49,902 bases of DNA from Paraeggerthella hominis. Its GTDB lineage: Bacteria > Actinomycetota > Coriobacteriia > Coriobacteriales > Eggerthellaceae. The stretch lies in contig NZ_JAJNOQ010000014.1 of assembly GCF_021044775.1 (NCBI RefSeq), forward strand, positions 1-49,902, given 5' to 3'. The notes below the pieces were generated by a model. That model was not told the DNA's origin and made no database searches. It saw only the letters and a list, made by a program, of their open reading frames with translations. Shown here piece by piece: positions 1-7,801 of this stretch. The translations under genes were made by a program, and so were the position numbers. Numbering within the stretch: the stretch's first letter is position 1; every line of letters begins with the position of its first letter.

Positions 1-857
1 TGGTAGGCGGCACGGACGAACGTCGGGTCCTGCTCGCGGAACACGGACTGCAGGGCCTTGAGCGCCATGGCTTTCCGTCGCTTGTCGGGCATGAGCTTGG
101 CGACGTTGCGTTCGAGATGCACGATGCAGCGCTGCCAGGCAGCACCCAGAAACGTCTCGGCGATGGCGCGCTTGAGTCCTTCATGGGCGTCGGACGTCAC
201 GCAGGCCACGCCCTCCACCCCTCGCTCGCGGAGGCCGCCGAGAAAGCAAGACCACGAATCGTACGACTCGGCATCGACGACGTCGATGCCGACGAAACGG
301 CGGCACCCGTCCTCGCCCACGGCGATGGCGGTCACTACGGCCGTGGAGGCGACATGCCCGTCACGGCGGCACTTGAGGTAGGTGGCGTCAAGCCACAGAT
401 ACGGAAAGCGCATGTCGGCGAACTCGCGGCGTCTCAGTTGCGCCACTTCTTCGTCAAGTGCCGAGCAAATACGGCTGACCTGCTGCGACGACATCTTGTC
501 GACACCGAGGGCATGCGCCACCTTCTCGACCTTGCGGGTAGATACCCCGTTGGCGTACATCTCGGACACGGCGGCCACCACCGCCTTGTCGGTGCGGCTG
601 TAGCGCTCGAGCACGTCTTCTGGGAAATAGCTTCCCATGCGCAGCTTCGGGATGCGCAAGTTGAGGGTGCCGACCGTGGTCACGAGCTTCCGTTCGCGGT
701 ACCCGTTGCGGGCGTTGCCGCTATCTGCGCAGGCTTCGCCGGCCTGCACGTCCATGATCTCGTTCAAGGCGGCTTCGACGAGCTGTCGTGTCAATCCGAG
801 GACATCGATGCTTCCGTCGTTGGCGCGGGGTGCTTCGTGGGCTATAGTTGTGTTCAT
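1..857 (-). CDS. IS256/Mutator-family transposase, C-terminus cut by window edge
   Basis: Reading the minus strand from the ATG at 857 gives an uninterrupted frame of 285 codons that runs off the window at base 1. The translation has the IS256/Mutator layout: an N-terminal DNA-binding part containing NGYRERKLVTTVGTL and LRIPKLR, then the DDE core with the first acidic residue in LWLDATYLKCRRDG and the second in VTSDAHEGLKRA, followed by WQRCIVHLERNV. The final catalytic Glu lies beyond the window. The enzyme cuts and pastes its own element. The outer inverted repeat should lie upstream near 945-967. The element interrupts an istB gene whose tail continues on the plus strand just beyond. Family call is secure; completeness cannot be judged. 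Confidence 0.92.
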   Translation of the reverse strand, partial: MNTTIAHEAPRANDGSIDVLGLTRQLVEAALNEIMDVQAGEACADSGNARNGYRERKLVTTVGTLNLRIPKLRMGSYFPEDVLERYSRTDKAVVAAVSEMYANGVSTRKVEKVAHALGVDKMSSQQVSRICSALDEEVAQLRRREFADMRFPYLWLDATYLKCRRDGHVASTAVVTAIAVGEDGCRRFVGIDVVDAESYDSWSCFLGGLRERGVEGVACVTSDAHEGLKRAIAETFLGAAWQRCIVHLERNVAKLMPDKRRKAMALKALQSVFREQDPTFVRAAY

Positions 858-967
858 GCGGTCGTCCTGTCTCTAGATTCCCTTGTTTAGGCGCTAGGAA
901 TTCTAAAGGACGACCGTTTTCCTATGTCAGACATCTATCCGACTTCAGAAAACCTCTTACACCAACA
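1..967. mobile_element. IS256-family insertion sequence, incomplete
   Basis: This is the transposase gene plus about 110 bp of non-coding end. The sequence near 948-967, read on the minus strand as GTAAGAGGTTTTCTGA, resembles IS256-family terminal repeats. The exact end and the target duplication cannot be confirmed because the other end is outside the window. Confidence 0.6.
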
Positions 968-1112
968 TTTGCGGCACGATCATCGTCGCATGGGTGGCGG
1001 CGCGCACGCAGAATCCGTGATTGACCGAATCGTGCACAACGCGGTAACCATCGAGATGGGTGATGTTAACATGCGCGAGCGTTGTAGTAAGAAGATGAGC
1101 GCAAGGGAATAA
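968..1112 (+). pseudogene. 3' fragment of an istB-like ATPase gene, interrupted by IS256
   Basis: The plus-strand frame ending at the TAA at 1110-1112 encodes a tail with HRRMGGGAHAESVIDRIVHN and IEMGDVNMRER. This is the characteristic C-terminus of IstB, the IS21 helper ATPase (usual form: ESIIDRIVHN..IE..G.SMR). Everything upstream, including the Walker motifs, is missing because an IS256 element starts at about 967. The fragment cannot be functional. It shows that an IS21-family element occupied this site before IS256 arrived. The boundary at 968 is approximate. Confidence 0.75.
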
Positions 1113-1158
1113 TCAAGCCGCACACTTTAGTGCAATTGGGTGCAAACAAATATGAAAG

Positions 1159-1195
1159 CGTCGGTGCACACCTTCATGGTAGCACCGGCGTTTTT
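1159..1195 (+). terminator. Rho-independent terminator-like hairpin
   Basis: Bases 1159-1167 (CGTCGGTGC) pair with 1182-1190 (GCACCGGCG), with one G-T pair and a 14-base loop, and TTTTT follows at 1191-1195. It lies downstream of the istB remnant and just beyond the stop codon of the converging protease gene. It may be part of the IS21 element's right end. Confidence 0.6.
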
Positions 1196-1207
1196 GTGTG
1201 CGAATAA

Positions 1208-3403
1208 TCAATCCTGCGAAAGATCCTCGTAATTAGCAAGAGCCTTTCTTTCAATATGATCTCGATATAGACCACATGCGTACAGATACCAAAGCTTGCC
1301 CTCGCTGACTTTGTCTCTATTGGCGTTTGTCAAATCCTCTAAATCAATCGCATATTTCTTAACCGGCGAGTACTTACCGCCATGCTTTATCAGCATACGC
1401 TCTCTTTGCGCAAAGCTCGTTTCGGTTGTCTTCAGCTTCGTTTTACTGTATGGCGTTTCGAGAAGCAGGTTTATAGGATTGCTTCGCCCGATCGGATTAA
1501 GCGTTAAAGGGCTCTGGATGTCTCTCTCACGTTTCTCGTCATATGCGCCGAACTTTACGTCGATATCAGACTGGCAGTACTCACCGCCTTGAGAGGCGTC
1601 GAGCACCGGCGAATAAACGACCGTTAAAGTAATTTGGCCGGTGTAGTAACCATCCTTTACTAGAGATGGCGGCATAGGGAAATCCATGATATCGATCTTT
1701 TGACCACGCACCAGAGTTCCCCTCAGAACGAGAGTCGCGCTATGCTCGTCATCAGACAGAATCGACTCCATCGAAGAAGGGACACCAAACCCAATCTCTT
1801 TAACTTTTTCATCAGCAGGAATCAACGTGTCACCTGGAAAAATGCCGGAGTGGACTATCAGCGCCTTCGTAAGCAAAGGGTCAAATTCATCATCGATTGC
1901 GTTTTGTATATTCGCGGCCAGGGAAGCAACTCTCGGAGTGGAAAAGCTAGTGCCCACGTTCAGCGAACCCGAATCATCGTCAACGCCAAATGAGCGAACG
2001 TCAGTAGTCGTCATCTTTCCATCCGGAAGGAACCCGACATTCCCACCATAATGCGACACTTCTGGCTTAACGATAAACTCTGGGCCGGGCCCTTTGCGGG
2101 AGAATGGCGAGGCGCAGCCCTTCTCGGCCAAATCATACTGCCCTTTTTCATGAGCGACCGAACCGACCGTTATGCATCGAACCGAATCTGCACCAGCATG
2201 AAGCCTTCCCTTTATACCGGAACGATCGGGAGAACAATTCCCAGCAGATTTGCAGATTAGAACGCCGTACTCATCTTGTATCTCATCGAGAGCTTGCCCG
2301 AAATCTGAAAACGCGTTGTCCTCGATAGGGGTCGCAATGCTTAAAGACAGATTCCATATTTTAATTTTTTCGCAATTTAGCTTGACCGCGCATCTAATTG
2401 AGTCGATCAAATCGTCTTCTTCAATGCCGTCAGCGGGAAATACCGCCGCATCAAAGACTTTAGGCTGAAGCCCTCCTACCCAGTGCGCCTGCTGAAGCAA
2501 ATCGCCATATGAGGCGACACCTGCAACAAAGGTACCATGGGCAGGGTTTATATCTTCTTCGGAAAAAGGCGACCATCGGTTCCCTACTATCCATGGCTTA
2601 AGGTGCTTGACGGGGGCAATGCCGCTGTCAAGCACGCCTATTACGGGATAATCGAGGGCCTCATCAGGAGTTGTGACGTCCGGGAGTCCTTCGATATCAG
2701 AAAGAGAATCTAGAACTGCGCTATATCTCGGCATAGGTCGAAAAGAGAATAGCGTCTCGGAAGCTGCGCCATCGACAATGGCCTGAGCTTGTATCTGAGA
2801 GGCCTTGACGCTATAAACGACAAGCTGGTCTGAATAATGCGCTCGCTTATAGTCTGCACCTATTTCATCAAGGGTTTTCTCGAAAACAGAAACGGCTCTC
2901 TGACCGGCTGGTCCAGAAGAGATCAACCTGACCTTAAAGGAATCGCAATTGTCGGGGATTACAACGGTCGGCTCAAAGCGCTTAACAGCACTGATGCATG
3001 ATATGGCTTGATCGTATTTTTCATAATCTGCGAATCGCGACGCAAGAGAGCAGGCTGAGTCGTCATCGGGAATCTGAAGAAGCAGCTCAGAGGAACCTCG
3101 CATCCCAACAACGCTGACGTTGTCACGAGCTCCGTTTTCAAGCATATCGATAACGCAAGATCGCTTTGATTTTGCCGTGTCTCTTCCATCAAGCTCGACT
3201 TCTACTACATGCGGAAGCTCTGGATTATGGGAGTCGAAGCTAACGGCAGCGGCAAAGCCAGTGTACAAATCCTCTGCGCGGGAAACTAAGGCATCGCCCT
3301 GCAAAACCCATTTCGGCTTGTCGCTGTTTCCGCCACCTTCAACGCGCAAGTTATCATCTGCTCTTTGCTCGAACCTTCTAATAGGCAAGAATTCCTTAGT
3401 CAT
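1208..3403 (-). CDS. Subtilisin-like serine protease (peptidase S8 family)
   Basis: The 731-residue protein has an intact subtilase triad: Asp259 in VIGVLDSGIAP, His289 in NPAHGTFVAGVAS and Ser486 in VGTSFSTPRVAS, with the oxyanion Asn389 in KSAGNCSP. Residues 1-240 form a long N-terminal region of unknown fold and about 230 residues follow the catalytic domain. No signal peptide is visible, so a cytoplasmic protease is likely. A strong AGGAGG site precedes the ATG. The start overlaps the AAA+ ATPase gene by 8 bp, implying coupled translation and a shared task. S8 protease/AAA ATPase pairs are found in accessory islands, and a regulated, possibly antiphage, protease is inferred. The TGA stop coincides with the apparent end of the neighbouring IS21 remnant, so the last residues could be altered. 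Confidence 0.9.
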   Translation of the reverse strand: MTKEFLPIRRFEQRADDNLRVEGGGNSDKPKWVLQGDALVSRAEDLYTGFAAAVSFDSHNPELPHVVEVELDGRDTAKSKRSCVIDMLENGARDNVSVVGMRGSSELLLQIPDDDSACSLASRFADYEKYDQAISCISAVKRFEPTVVIPDNCDSFKVRLISSGPAGQRAVSVFEKTLDEIGADYKRAHYSDQLVVYSVKASQIQAQAIVDGAASETLFSFRPMPRYSAVLDSLSDIEGLPDVTTPDEALDYPVIGVLDSGIAPVKHLKPWIVGNRWSPFSEEDINPAHGTFVAGVASYGDLLQQAHWVGGLQPKVFDAAVFPADGIEEDDLIDSIRCAVKLNCEKIKIWNLSLSIATPIEDNAFSDFGQALDEIQDEYGVLICKSAGNCSPDRSGIKGRLHAGADSVRCITVGSVAHEKGQYDLAEKGCASPFSRKGPGPEFIVKPEVSHYGGNVGFLPDGKMTTTDVRSFGVDDDSGSLNVGTSFSTPRVASLAANIQNAIDDEFDPLLTKALIVHSGIFPGDTLIPADEKVKEIGFGVPSSMESILSDDEHSATLVLRGTLVRGQKIDIMDFPMPPSLVKDGYYTGQITLTVVYSPVLDASQGGEYCQSDIDVKFGAYDEKRERDIQSPLTLNPIGRSNPINLLLETPYSKTKLKTTETSFAQRERMLIKHGGKYSPVKKYAIDLEDLTNANRDKVSEGKLWYLYACGLYRDHIERKALANYEDLSQD

Positions 3404-4496
3404 TTTCAGCCTCCTTCTCCCTTACCGTCTTCGACACTTTCTGAATCTGCCTCATTGATAGCGAGGCTTTCTTTTCGATGTCATGCAGAGTGCATCCGCC
3501 TTTGATCAGAAACGCAATGTAGTCGTCCTCATCGCTGATGCCGTGGTTTCTCGTTAGGTAAGCTTCTTTCGCAAGCGTAATGACGTCGATCTTGTCATCT
3601 CCAGAAAGAGTCGCCGAGCAAAAAGCGTTCTTCACTATTGTGCTTAGGTCAGAAAAGCTGAGCCCCTCGAATAGGGGTAGGTTCTTCCTCTTCAAAGGCG
3701 CCGCCATCAATGGATCCACGTTTATCCGAATGTATTCGACGAGCTGATCTTCTCGCGGCATAGGGATTTCGACAACTTTATTGAACCTGCGCCAAACCGC
3801 CCTATCTAATAAATCTGGATGATTTGTGGCAGCAATCAAGATGCTTCCTTCGCCGAAGCTGTCAATATTTTGAAGTAGGCTATTAACGACGCGCTTTAAT
3901 TCCCCGAGCTCGTTCTCGTCGTCCCGGCGCTTTGCCAAAACGTCAAACTCATCAAGGAACAGTACGCAGTCCTGCTTTGCAGCATATTCAAATATCTTTC
4001 TAATGTTCTTTGCAGTGCTGCCCAAGAGTGAAGAAACAAGCCCGTCAAGTCGAGCCGTTACCAACGGCAATCCTGTAGTTGCAGCTATATGCTTTGCGAT
4101 ACTGGTTTTTCCGCAACCAGGAGGTCCGTAGAGCAGTACATAATTGCGCGCATCGATTCCACGCTTGAGTAGTACCTCTCTCTTATCATACAACGCGACT
4201 ATCGTCTCAACCTCATGCCTCACGCTGTCTGCAAGCACTAAATCGAGACTGCCAGGCAGGATAGTCTCCGTATCCACGATGTCCATCCGGCTTTCATGAT
4301 CGACGGGTTTGTTTGACAGGCCGTCGAGTGAAGCCAGGTTGAATTTTTTGCCAGCTAAAGTCGTTCGGATTCTGCGCGCGAAACGGGCATCCCCTTCTTG
4401 CTCCAGATTGTCTGCAAGGGTTCTTGCGTAATTCAAAACTTTCGTTTTGTCGCCAGAAAGGCCGCCTTCGATGATTCTCATCACTTCGGTTTGCAT
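3396..4496 (-). CDS. AAA+ ATPase paired with the S8 protease
   Basis: This is a single-domain AAA+ ATPase of 366 residues. Walker A is LLYGPPGCGKTSIAKH (about residues 122-137), Walker B is CVLFLDEFDVL (about 177-187), sensor 1 is in IAATNHPDLLD, and an arginine-finger region AVWRRFN follows. A helical N-terminal part of about 90 residues precedes the core. The C-terminus (TLHDIEKKASLSMRQIQKVS) looks like a small helix-turn-helix. The ATG at 4496 was chosen because GGAGAAGAAG lies just upstream; a TTG 33 bases further up has no ribosome-binding site. Such ATPases unfold or gate a partner, and the 8-bp overlap with the protease gene points to that partner. It could instead sense a phage trigger. 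The family is certain; the role is inferred. Confidence 0.9.
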   Translation of the reverse strand: MQTEVMRIIEGGLSGDKTKVLNYARTLADNLEQEGDARFARRIRTTLAGKKFNLASLDGLSNKPVDHESRMDIVDTETILPGSLDLVLADSVRHEVETIVALYDKREVLLKRGIDARNYVLLYGPPGCGKTSIAKHIAATTGLPLVTARLDGLVSSLLGSTAKNIRKIFEYAAKQDCVLFLDEFDVLAKRRDDENELGELKRVVNSLLQNIDSFGEGSILIAATNHPDLLDRAVWRRFNKVVEIPMPREDQLVEYIRINVDPLMAAPLKRKNLPLFEGLSFSDLSTIVKNAFCSATLSGDDKIDVITLAKEAYLTRNHGISDEDDYIAFLIKGGCTLHDIEKKASLSMRQIQKVSKTVREKEAEND

Positions 4497-4539
4497 CTTC
4501 TTCTCCACTTCAGCGAACGCGCTGTTCAATATGATTGCA

Positions 4540-4605
4540 AATTTTAGTCGATTATATACGCAATTTAGATGTTTGTATACGCATTATTACGTATATATAC
4601 AAATA
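4540..4605. promoter_or_regulatory. AT-rich promoter/operator region upstream of the ATPase-protease pair
   Basis: On the minus strand a TATAAT hexamer lies at 4556-4551. Nested inverted repeats surround 4572-4603: TTTGTATA facing TATACAAA, and inside them TATACG facing CGTATA. Their position suggests a repressor operator overlapping the promoter of the ATPase/protease operon. No clear -35 was found, so the promoter call is tentative. Confidence 0.4.
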
Positions 4606-4766
4606 TAGCGGTTCATAAACATAACAGCAAGTTATGATGTAATTGCATATTCCATGAACCTTGCATCCGGAAAGTTAGAGCAATTGATGCTGGAAATATG
4701 CATAGTAGCAAAGCGTGCGATTATTGGACTGCCTCATTCTTGCAGCCCACAGAGCACAGCAATCAA

Positions 4767-5552
4767 CTACTCGCTTAGACGATGTATGAGGTTGCAAAGC
4801 GTTAAGCCGAAGTCAATTAGGAAGTCCTTCTGGGCATCACTTACTTCGGCTCTCTCTTTAAGCGATTCTTTGCTCGAATGCCTAAAGCACTGTACTTTAT
4901 GTCGAAAGCTTTTGACGACTGCATCAGATACATAATCAAACGCTACTTCCGAATAATCTAACTGAATATATTGCCCATCGTCTTTAAGTAAATACTCTAT
5001 AAGATTGCCTATCTCTTTAAGCTTCTCATCTTTTTCCATTTGCTCAAAACGCGCGTTTCGCGAAGAAATCAGTTCCATCTTTTTATTAAGCGTTTCACTG
5101 ATAATCACAGATGACTCTTTATGCACAAAAGTCAGTTCGGAAACAATTTGTCGTCGCGTTGCATACCGGATCGTATTCCCCTCATTAAGACCAAGCGAGA
5201 ATGCCCTATTCCTTATCTCACCGTAAACAAACGCGACGGGGTCTTTAGGAGGTCTGCTCAATACGTTCGGAAATTCCTTAATAGAATAACCGTGTATGTT
5301 CAGATAGTAAGCAACCAAATAAAACCAGCACTGACCCTCAACGGTTGACGGCTCACATTCAGGCTGGCATAAGCCCCGAAACTTTTCTATAGCTTCGTCT
5401 TCATCGAAAATATGAAACTGGTAATTGCCGGCCTCACGCGCACCGTCAAAGACATTATGGGTGACATTAACATTCTCGACCAGAGAACGAAATTGATAGT
5501 AATAATCGTTCTCCTCTACGTTAGTAAGATAGTATTCCCGCAAATCGATCAT
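4767..5552 (-). CDS. Unrecognised 261-residue protein next to AbiH
   Basis: I do not recognise this family. The start was set at the ATG at 5552, eight bases after AGGAAGG; another ATG six bases upstream is closer than usual to that site. The protein is mostly helical by composition, with no signal peptide or membrane segment. It has a central stretch (RYATRRQIVSELTFVHKESS) and a charged, possibly coiled segment (KKMELISSRNARFEQMEKDE). It begins 37 bp after the AbiH stop codon on the same strand and shares its low GC content, so the two are probably co-transcribed and may act together in phage defence. No catalytic motif is visible. That it is a real gene is supported by the ribosome-binding site and the uninterrupted frame. 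Confidence 0.75.
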   Translation of the reverse strand: MIDLREYYLTNVEENDYYYQFRSLVENVNVTHNVFDGAREAGNYQFHIFDEDEAIEKFRGLCQPECEPSTVEGQCWFYLVAYYLNIHGYSIKEFPNVLSRPPKDPVAFVYGEIRNRAFSLGLNEGNTIRYATRRQIVSELTFVHKESSVIISETLNKKMELISSRNARFEQMEKDEKLKEIGNLIEYLLKDDGQYIQLDYSEVAFDYVSDAVVKSFRHKVQCFRHSSKESLKERAEVSDAQKDFLIDFGLTLCNLIHRLSE

Positions 5553-5589
5553 ATGCATAACCTTCCTGTAGAAACTTCGTTGAAATCCG

Positions 5590-6468
5590 CTATTCCTTTC
5601 CAACCAAAGACGTTTTCGGATACAGAACATAATGCGCATTTCCGACATGCGCGTTCTCGTACACACCCGATTTATGCCTTGAATAAATTACCCATCTAGC
5701 TGACTTCGGTACTATTCTCTTCACTAAGTCGATATAAGGCATATCGACCTCGGAAAAGCCAAAGCCCAACACTATTACCTCCTCAACAGCTGCCAGGGAT
5801 TGAAACCACTGTAGGTTCAAAGCAATTAATGCAGGCACAGGCTTTGTTGTTTGGGAAATGAAGCTACACCTATACTCCTCAAGCTGATCCTCTTCGTAGT
5901 AGGGCTGAGGCGGAAGCATTCCTGCATCATCCACGTAAGCATGACCAATTACAAGCTTCTCATCATCGGTCCTACCATGAATATGAAGGACTTTCTTCGG
6001 GTTTGCTCCGTATGCTCTTTCGAGCGTGTCCGTATAGTTAAAGGTTAAATAGGCTGTATCTTGAGTATCAAAAACGATACCGTCATCATAGGCCGCAGAC
6101 GTATCAATTTGCCTAGCCCATTCTTTGAATAGCATTTCGATTTTATTTGGATTGAACTGTTCACGAATAAGAGCCAAGTGAGCATTAAGCGCTGCGCTTT
6201 CTTGTTCCCATGCGTAATCTGAATCCTCGTCATAATCAATAACGTTAAAGACATTCCTTCTTAGGACGCCTGGCTCAAGATCACCCAAAGCAGCTTCGAA
6301 CTCTTTCCAAAGCCCCTGCGGAAGGAGCTCTATCAGCAAATGAAATAACCATGGATCTTTTTGCTCAACATAGGATAAAAAATCCATGTAACCGCTCTTG
6401 ATTCCATAGTGCAAGTCAAAGCCATTACCGATTATATATAAGCGCTTAACAGCTGATATCTTACTCAT
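5590..6468 (-). CDS. abiH: AbiH-family abortive-infection protein
   Basis: The 292-residue protein opens with KRLYIIGNGFDLHYGIKSGY, the N-terminal signature of the AbiH family (GNGFD near residue 14). It also carries the internal family motifs AYLTFNYTDTLERAYG and KVLHIHGRTDDEKLVIGH, and a later VIVLGFGFSEVDMPYID. AbiH proteins were described as lactococcal abortive-infection factors; their mechanism is poorly known. The ATG at 6468 follows AGGATTAAG and is preferred to an upstream TTG without a ribosome-binding site. It is the middle gene of a minus-strand cluster between a SAP-domain protein and an unknown protein. Length is typical for the family and all recognised motifs are present. Confidence 0.88.
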   Translation of the reverse strand: MSKISAVKRLYIIGNGFDLHYGIKSGYMDFLSYVEQKDPWLFHLLIELLPQGLWKEFEAALGDLEPGVLRRNVFNVIDYDEDSDYAWEQESAALNAHLALIREQFNPNKIEMLFKEWARQIDTSAAYDDGIVFDTQDTAYLTFNYTDTLERAYGANPKKVLHIHGRTDDEKLVIGHAYVDDAGMLPPQPYYEEDQLEEYRCSFISQTTKPVPALIALNLQWFQSLAAVEEVIVLGFGFSEVDMPYIDLVKRIVPKSARWVIYSRHKSGVYENAHVGNAHYVLYPKTSLVGKE

Positions 6469-6515
6469 CTTAATCCTAGTTGGTAGAACAATACGATTCA
6501 AACACGGCGAATCGC

Positions 6516-7640
6516 CTAGATTAGAGCCTTGGGTTTTCCGTATGCCTTTATAAAACGCTGCTCTGCCTTTTTGTAAACCTCAACTAATGCGTCCTTCTCC
6601 TCTGCAATTTCCAAAACAACGATATGGGCGCACTCTTCGATCGGGAATATCTTTATTGGTAGTTCTCTGGCCGATTTCATATTCTCAATCAAAACCGATT
6701 CAAGCTCCGAATCGCTGTATCTGAGCTCATTTTGGCAGGTTTTAATATCGTTGAATATGCCTGGCCATAACGCGATTTGCGAGTTGTCGTAAGGGAAATA
6801 ATACTTCGCATAATTCAGTAGTAGGTCAGGATAGAAGTCATTTCGCGCATCGTTTAAAACATAGTATGCGCTTACTGCCAGCTTATCCAACGCATCCTCA
6901 AACTGACCTTGTTCGATAAGAAAACTTGCATAAGTGTTGCAAGAGCTCCTGTAAGATTGATATTGCCCTTTTGATAGATAACCCTCGCATTGCTGGCTCA
7001 AGAATTCATGAATAACACTGAGGTATTCGTTTACAGGTTTTGAGCCAATTAGTCTTGCCAATGAATAGATGTCTAAATCGTATCTATCATGTCTATGGAT
7101 ATACAGCACATAGGCATTCTCTGCTACTTCATTTTTGCCAACTTCGGTCAATGCGAAATAACGATCAGGGCAGATACCAATCAATTCATCAGCGGGTATT
7201 TCCTCTTTAATCCTTGAAAGTAGCGCTTCTTTCTTTCCTGTCGTGGAAAGCCCGTGCGCCTTGAGTATTTCCTTTAAAACAGCCGCCTTCTCGTTCTGAA
7301 GTGAATCAAAAACATCGCCGACGCAGATGAAGCCGCGTTTTTCAAGCGATTCCAAAAGCTTATCGAGGTCTTTGACGCCGTATCTATACCACCAGAATCC
7401 CTGATATTTGTTACCTGACGTCTTAAACGAAGGCGCATACGACAACAAGAGAATTTCGTGAGGATATAACCCGTTCGGGGACGGCTTTAGCACCTTGATT
7501 TGCTGCGAAGCGGGAATTACATCAAGATTCGTTACTGGCGAAGAAGAGGACGTTGCGTTAATGGAAATATTCGGAATTGCGCCAGACGCTGCCTTGGCAT
7601 CCCTAGATTTTTTGTTTCTCCCAAAAGAAAACAGTCCCAT
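6516..7640 (-). CDS. SAP-domain protein of unknown function
   Basis: The 374-residue protein contains a SAP-type motif (LKEILKAHGLSTTGKKEALL, about residues 125-144), a helix-extended loop-helix fold usually involved in DNA binding. An N-terminal low-complexity stretch rich in Ser, Asn and Thr follows MGLFSFGRNKK. Around residues 75-105 is an aromatic segment (YQGFWWYRYGVKDLDKLLES), and the C-terminal half is helical with possible TPR-like spacing around QGQFEDALDKLAVSAYYVL. The ATG at 7640 follows AGAGGA with normal spacing. It lies 47 bp upstream of abiH on the same strand and is probably the first gene of that operon. Nothing catalytic is visible. A DNA-sensing role in the defence cluster is possible but is only inference. 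Confidence 0.75.
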   Translation of the reverse strand: MGLFSFGRNKKSRDAKAASGAIPNISINATSSSSPVTNLDVIPASQQIKVLKPSPNGLYPHEILLLSYAPSFKTSGNKYQGFWWYRYGVKDLDKLLESLEKRGFICVGDVFDSLQNEKAAVLKEILKAHGLSTTGKKEALLSRIKEEIPADELIGICPDRYFALTEVGKNEVAENAYVLYIHRHDRYDLDIYSLARLIGSKPVNEYLSVIHEFLSQQCEGYLSKGQYQSYRSSCNTYASFLIEQGQFEDALDKLAVSAYYVLNDARNDFYPDLLLNYAKYYFPYDNSQIALWPGIFNDIKTCQNELRYSDSELESVLIENMKSARELPIKIFPIEECAHIVVLEIAEEKDALVEVYKKAEQRFIKAYGKPKALI

Positions 7641-7801
7641 CGCATTTCCTCTCAACGCGCCTGATAGCTCATGCTGGCAGATGGTTAATGTCTGAATTAC
7701 AATCTGCCGTCTGGAATGTCATTTCAATATGACAACTTCAATAATGTCTTTAATTATACGCCCGTCTAACAGCCTTTATCATGGGCAACACTGCAAGCAA
7801 A

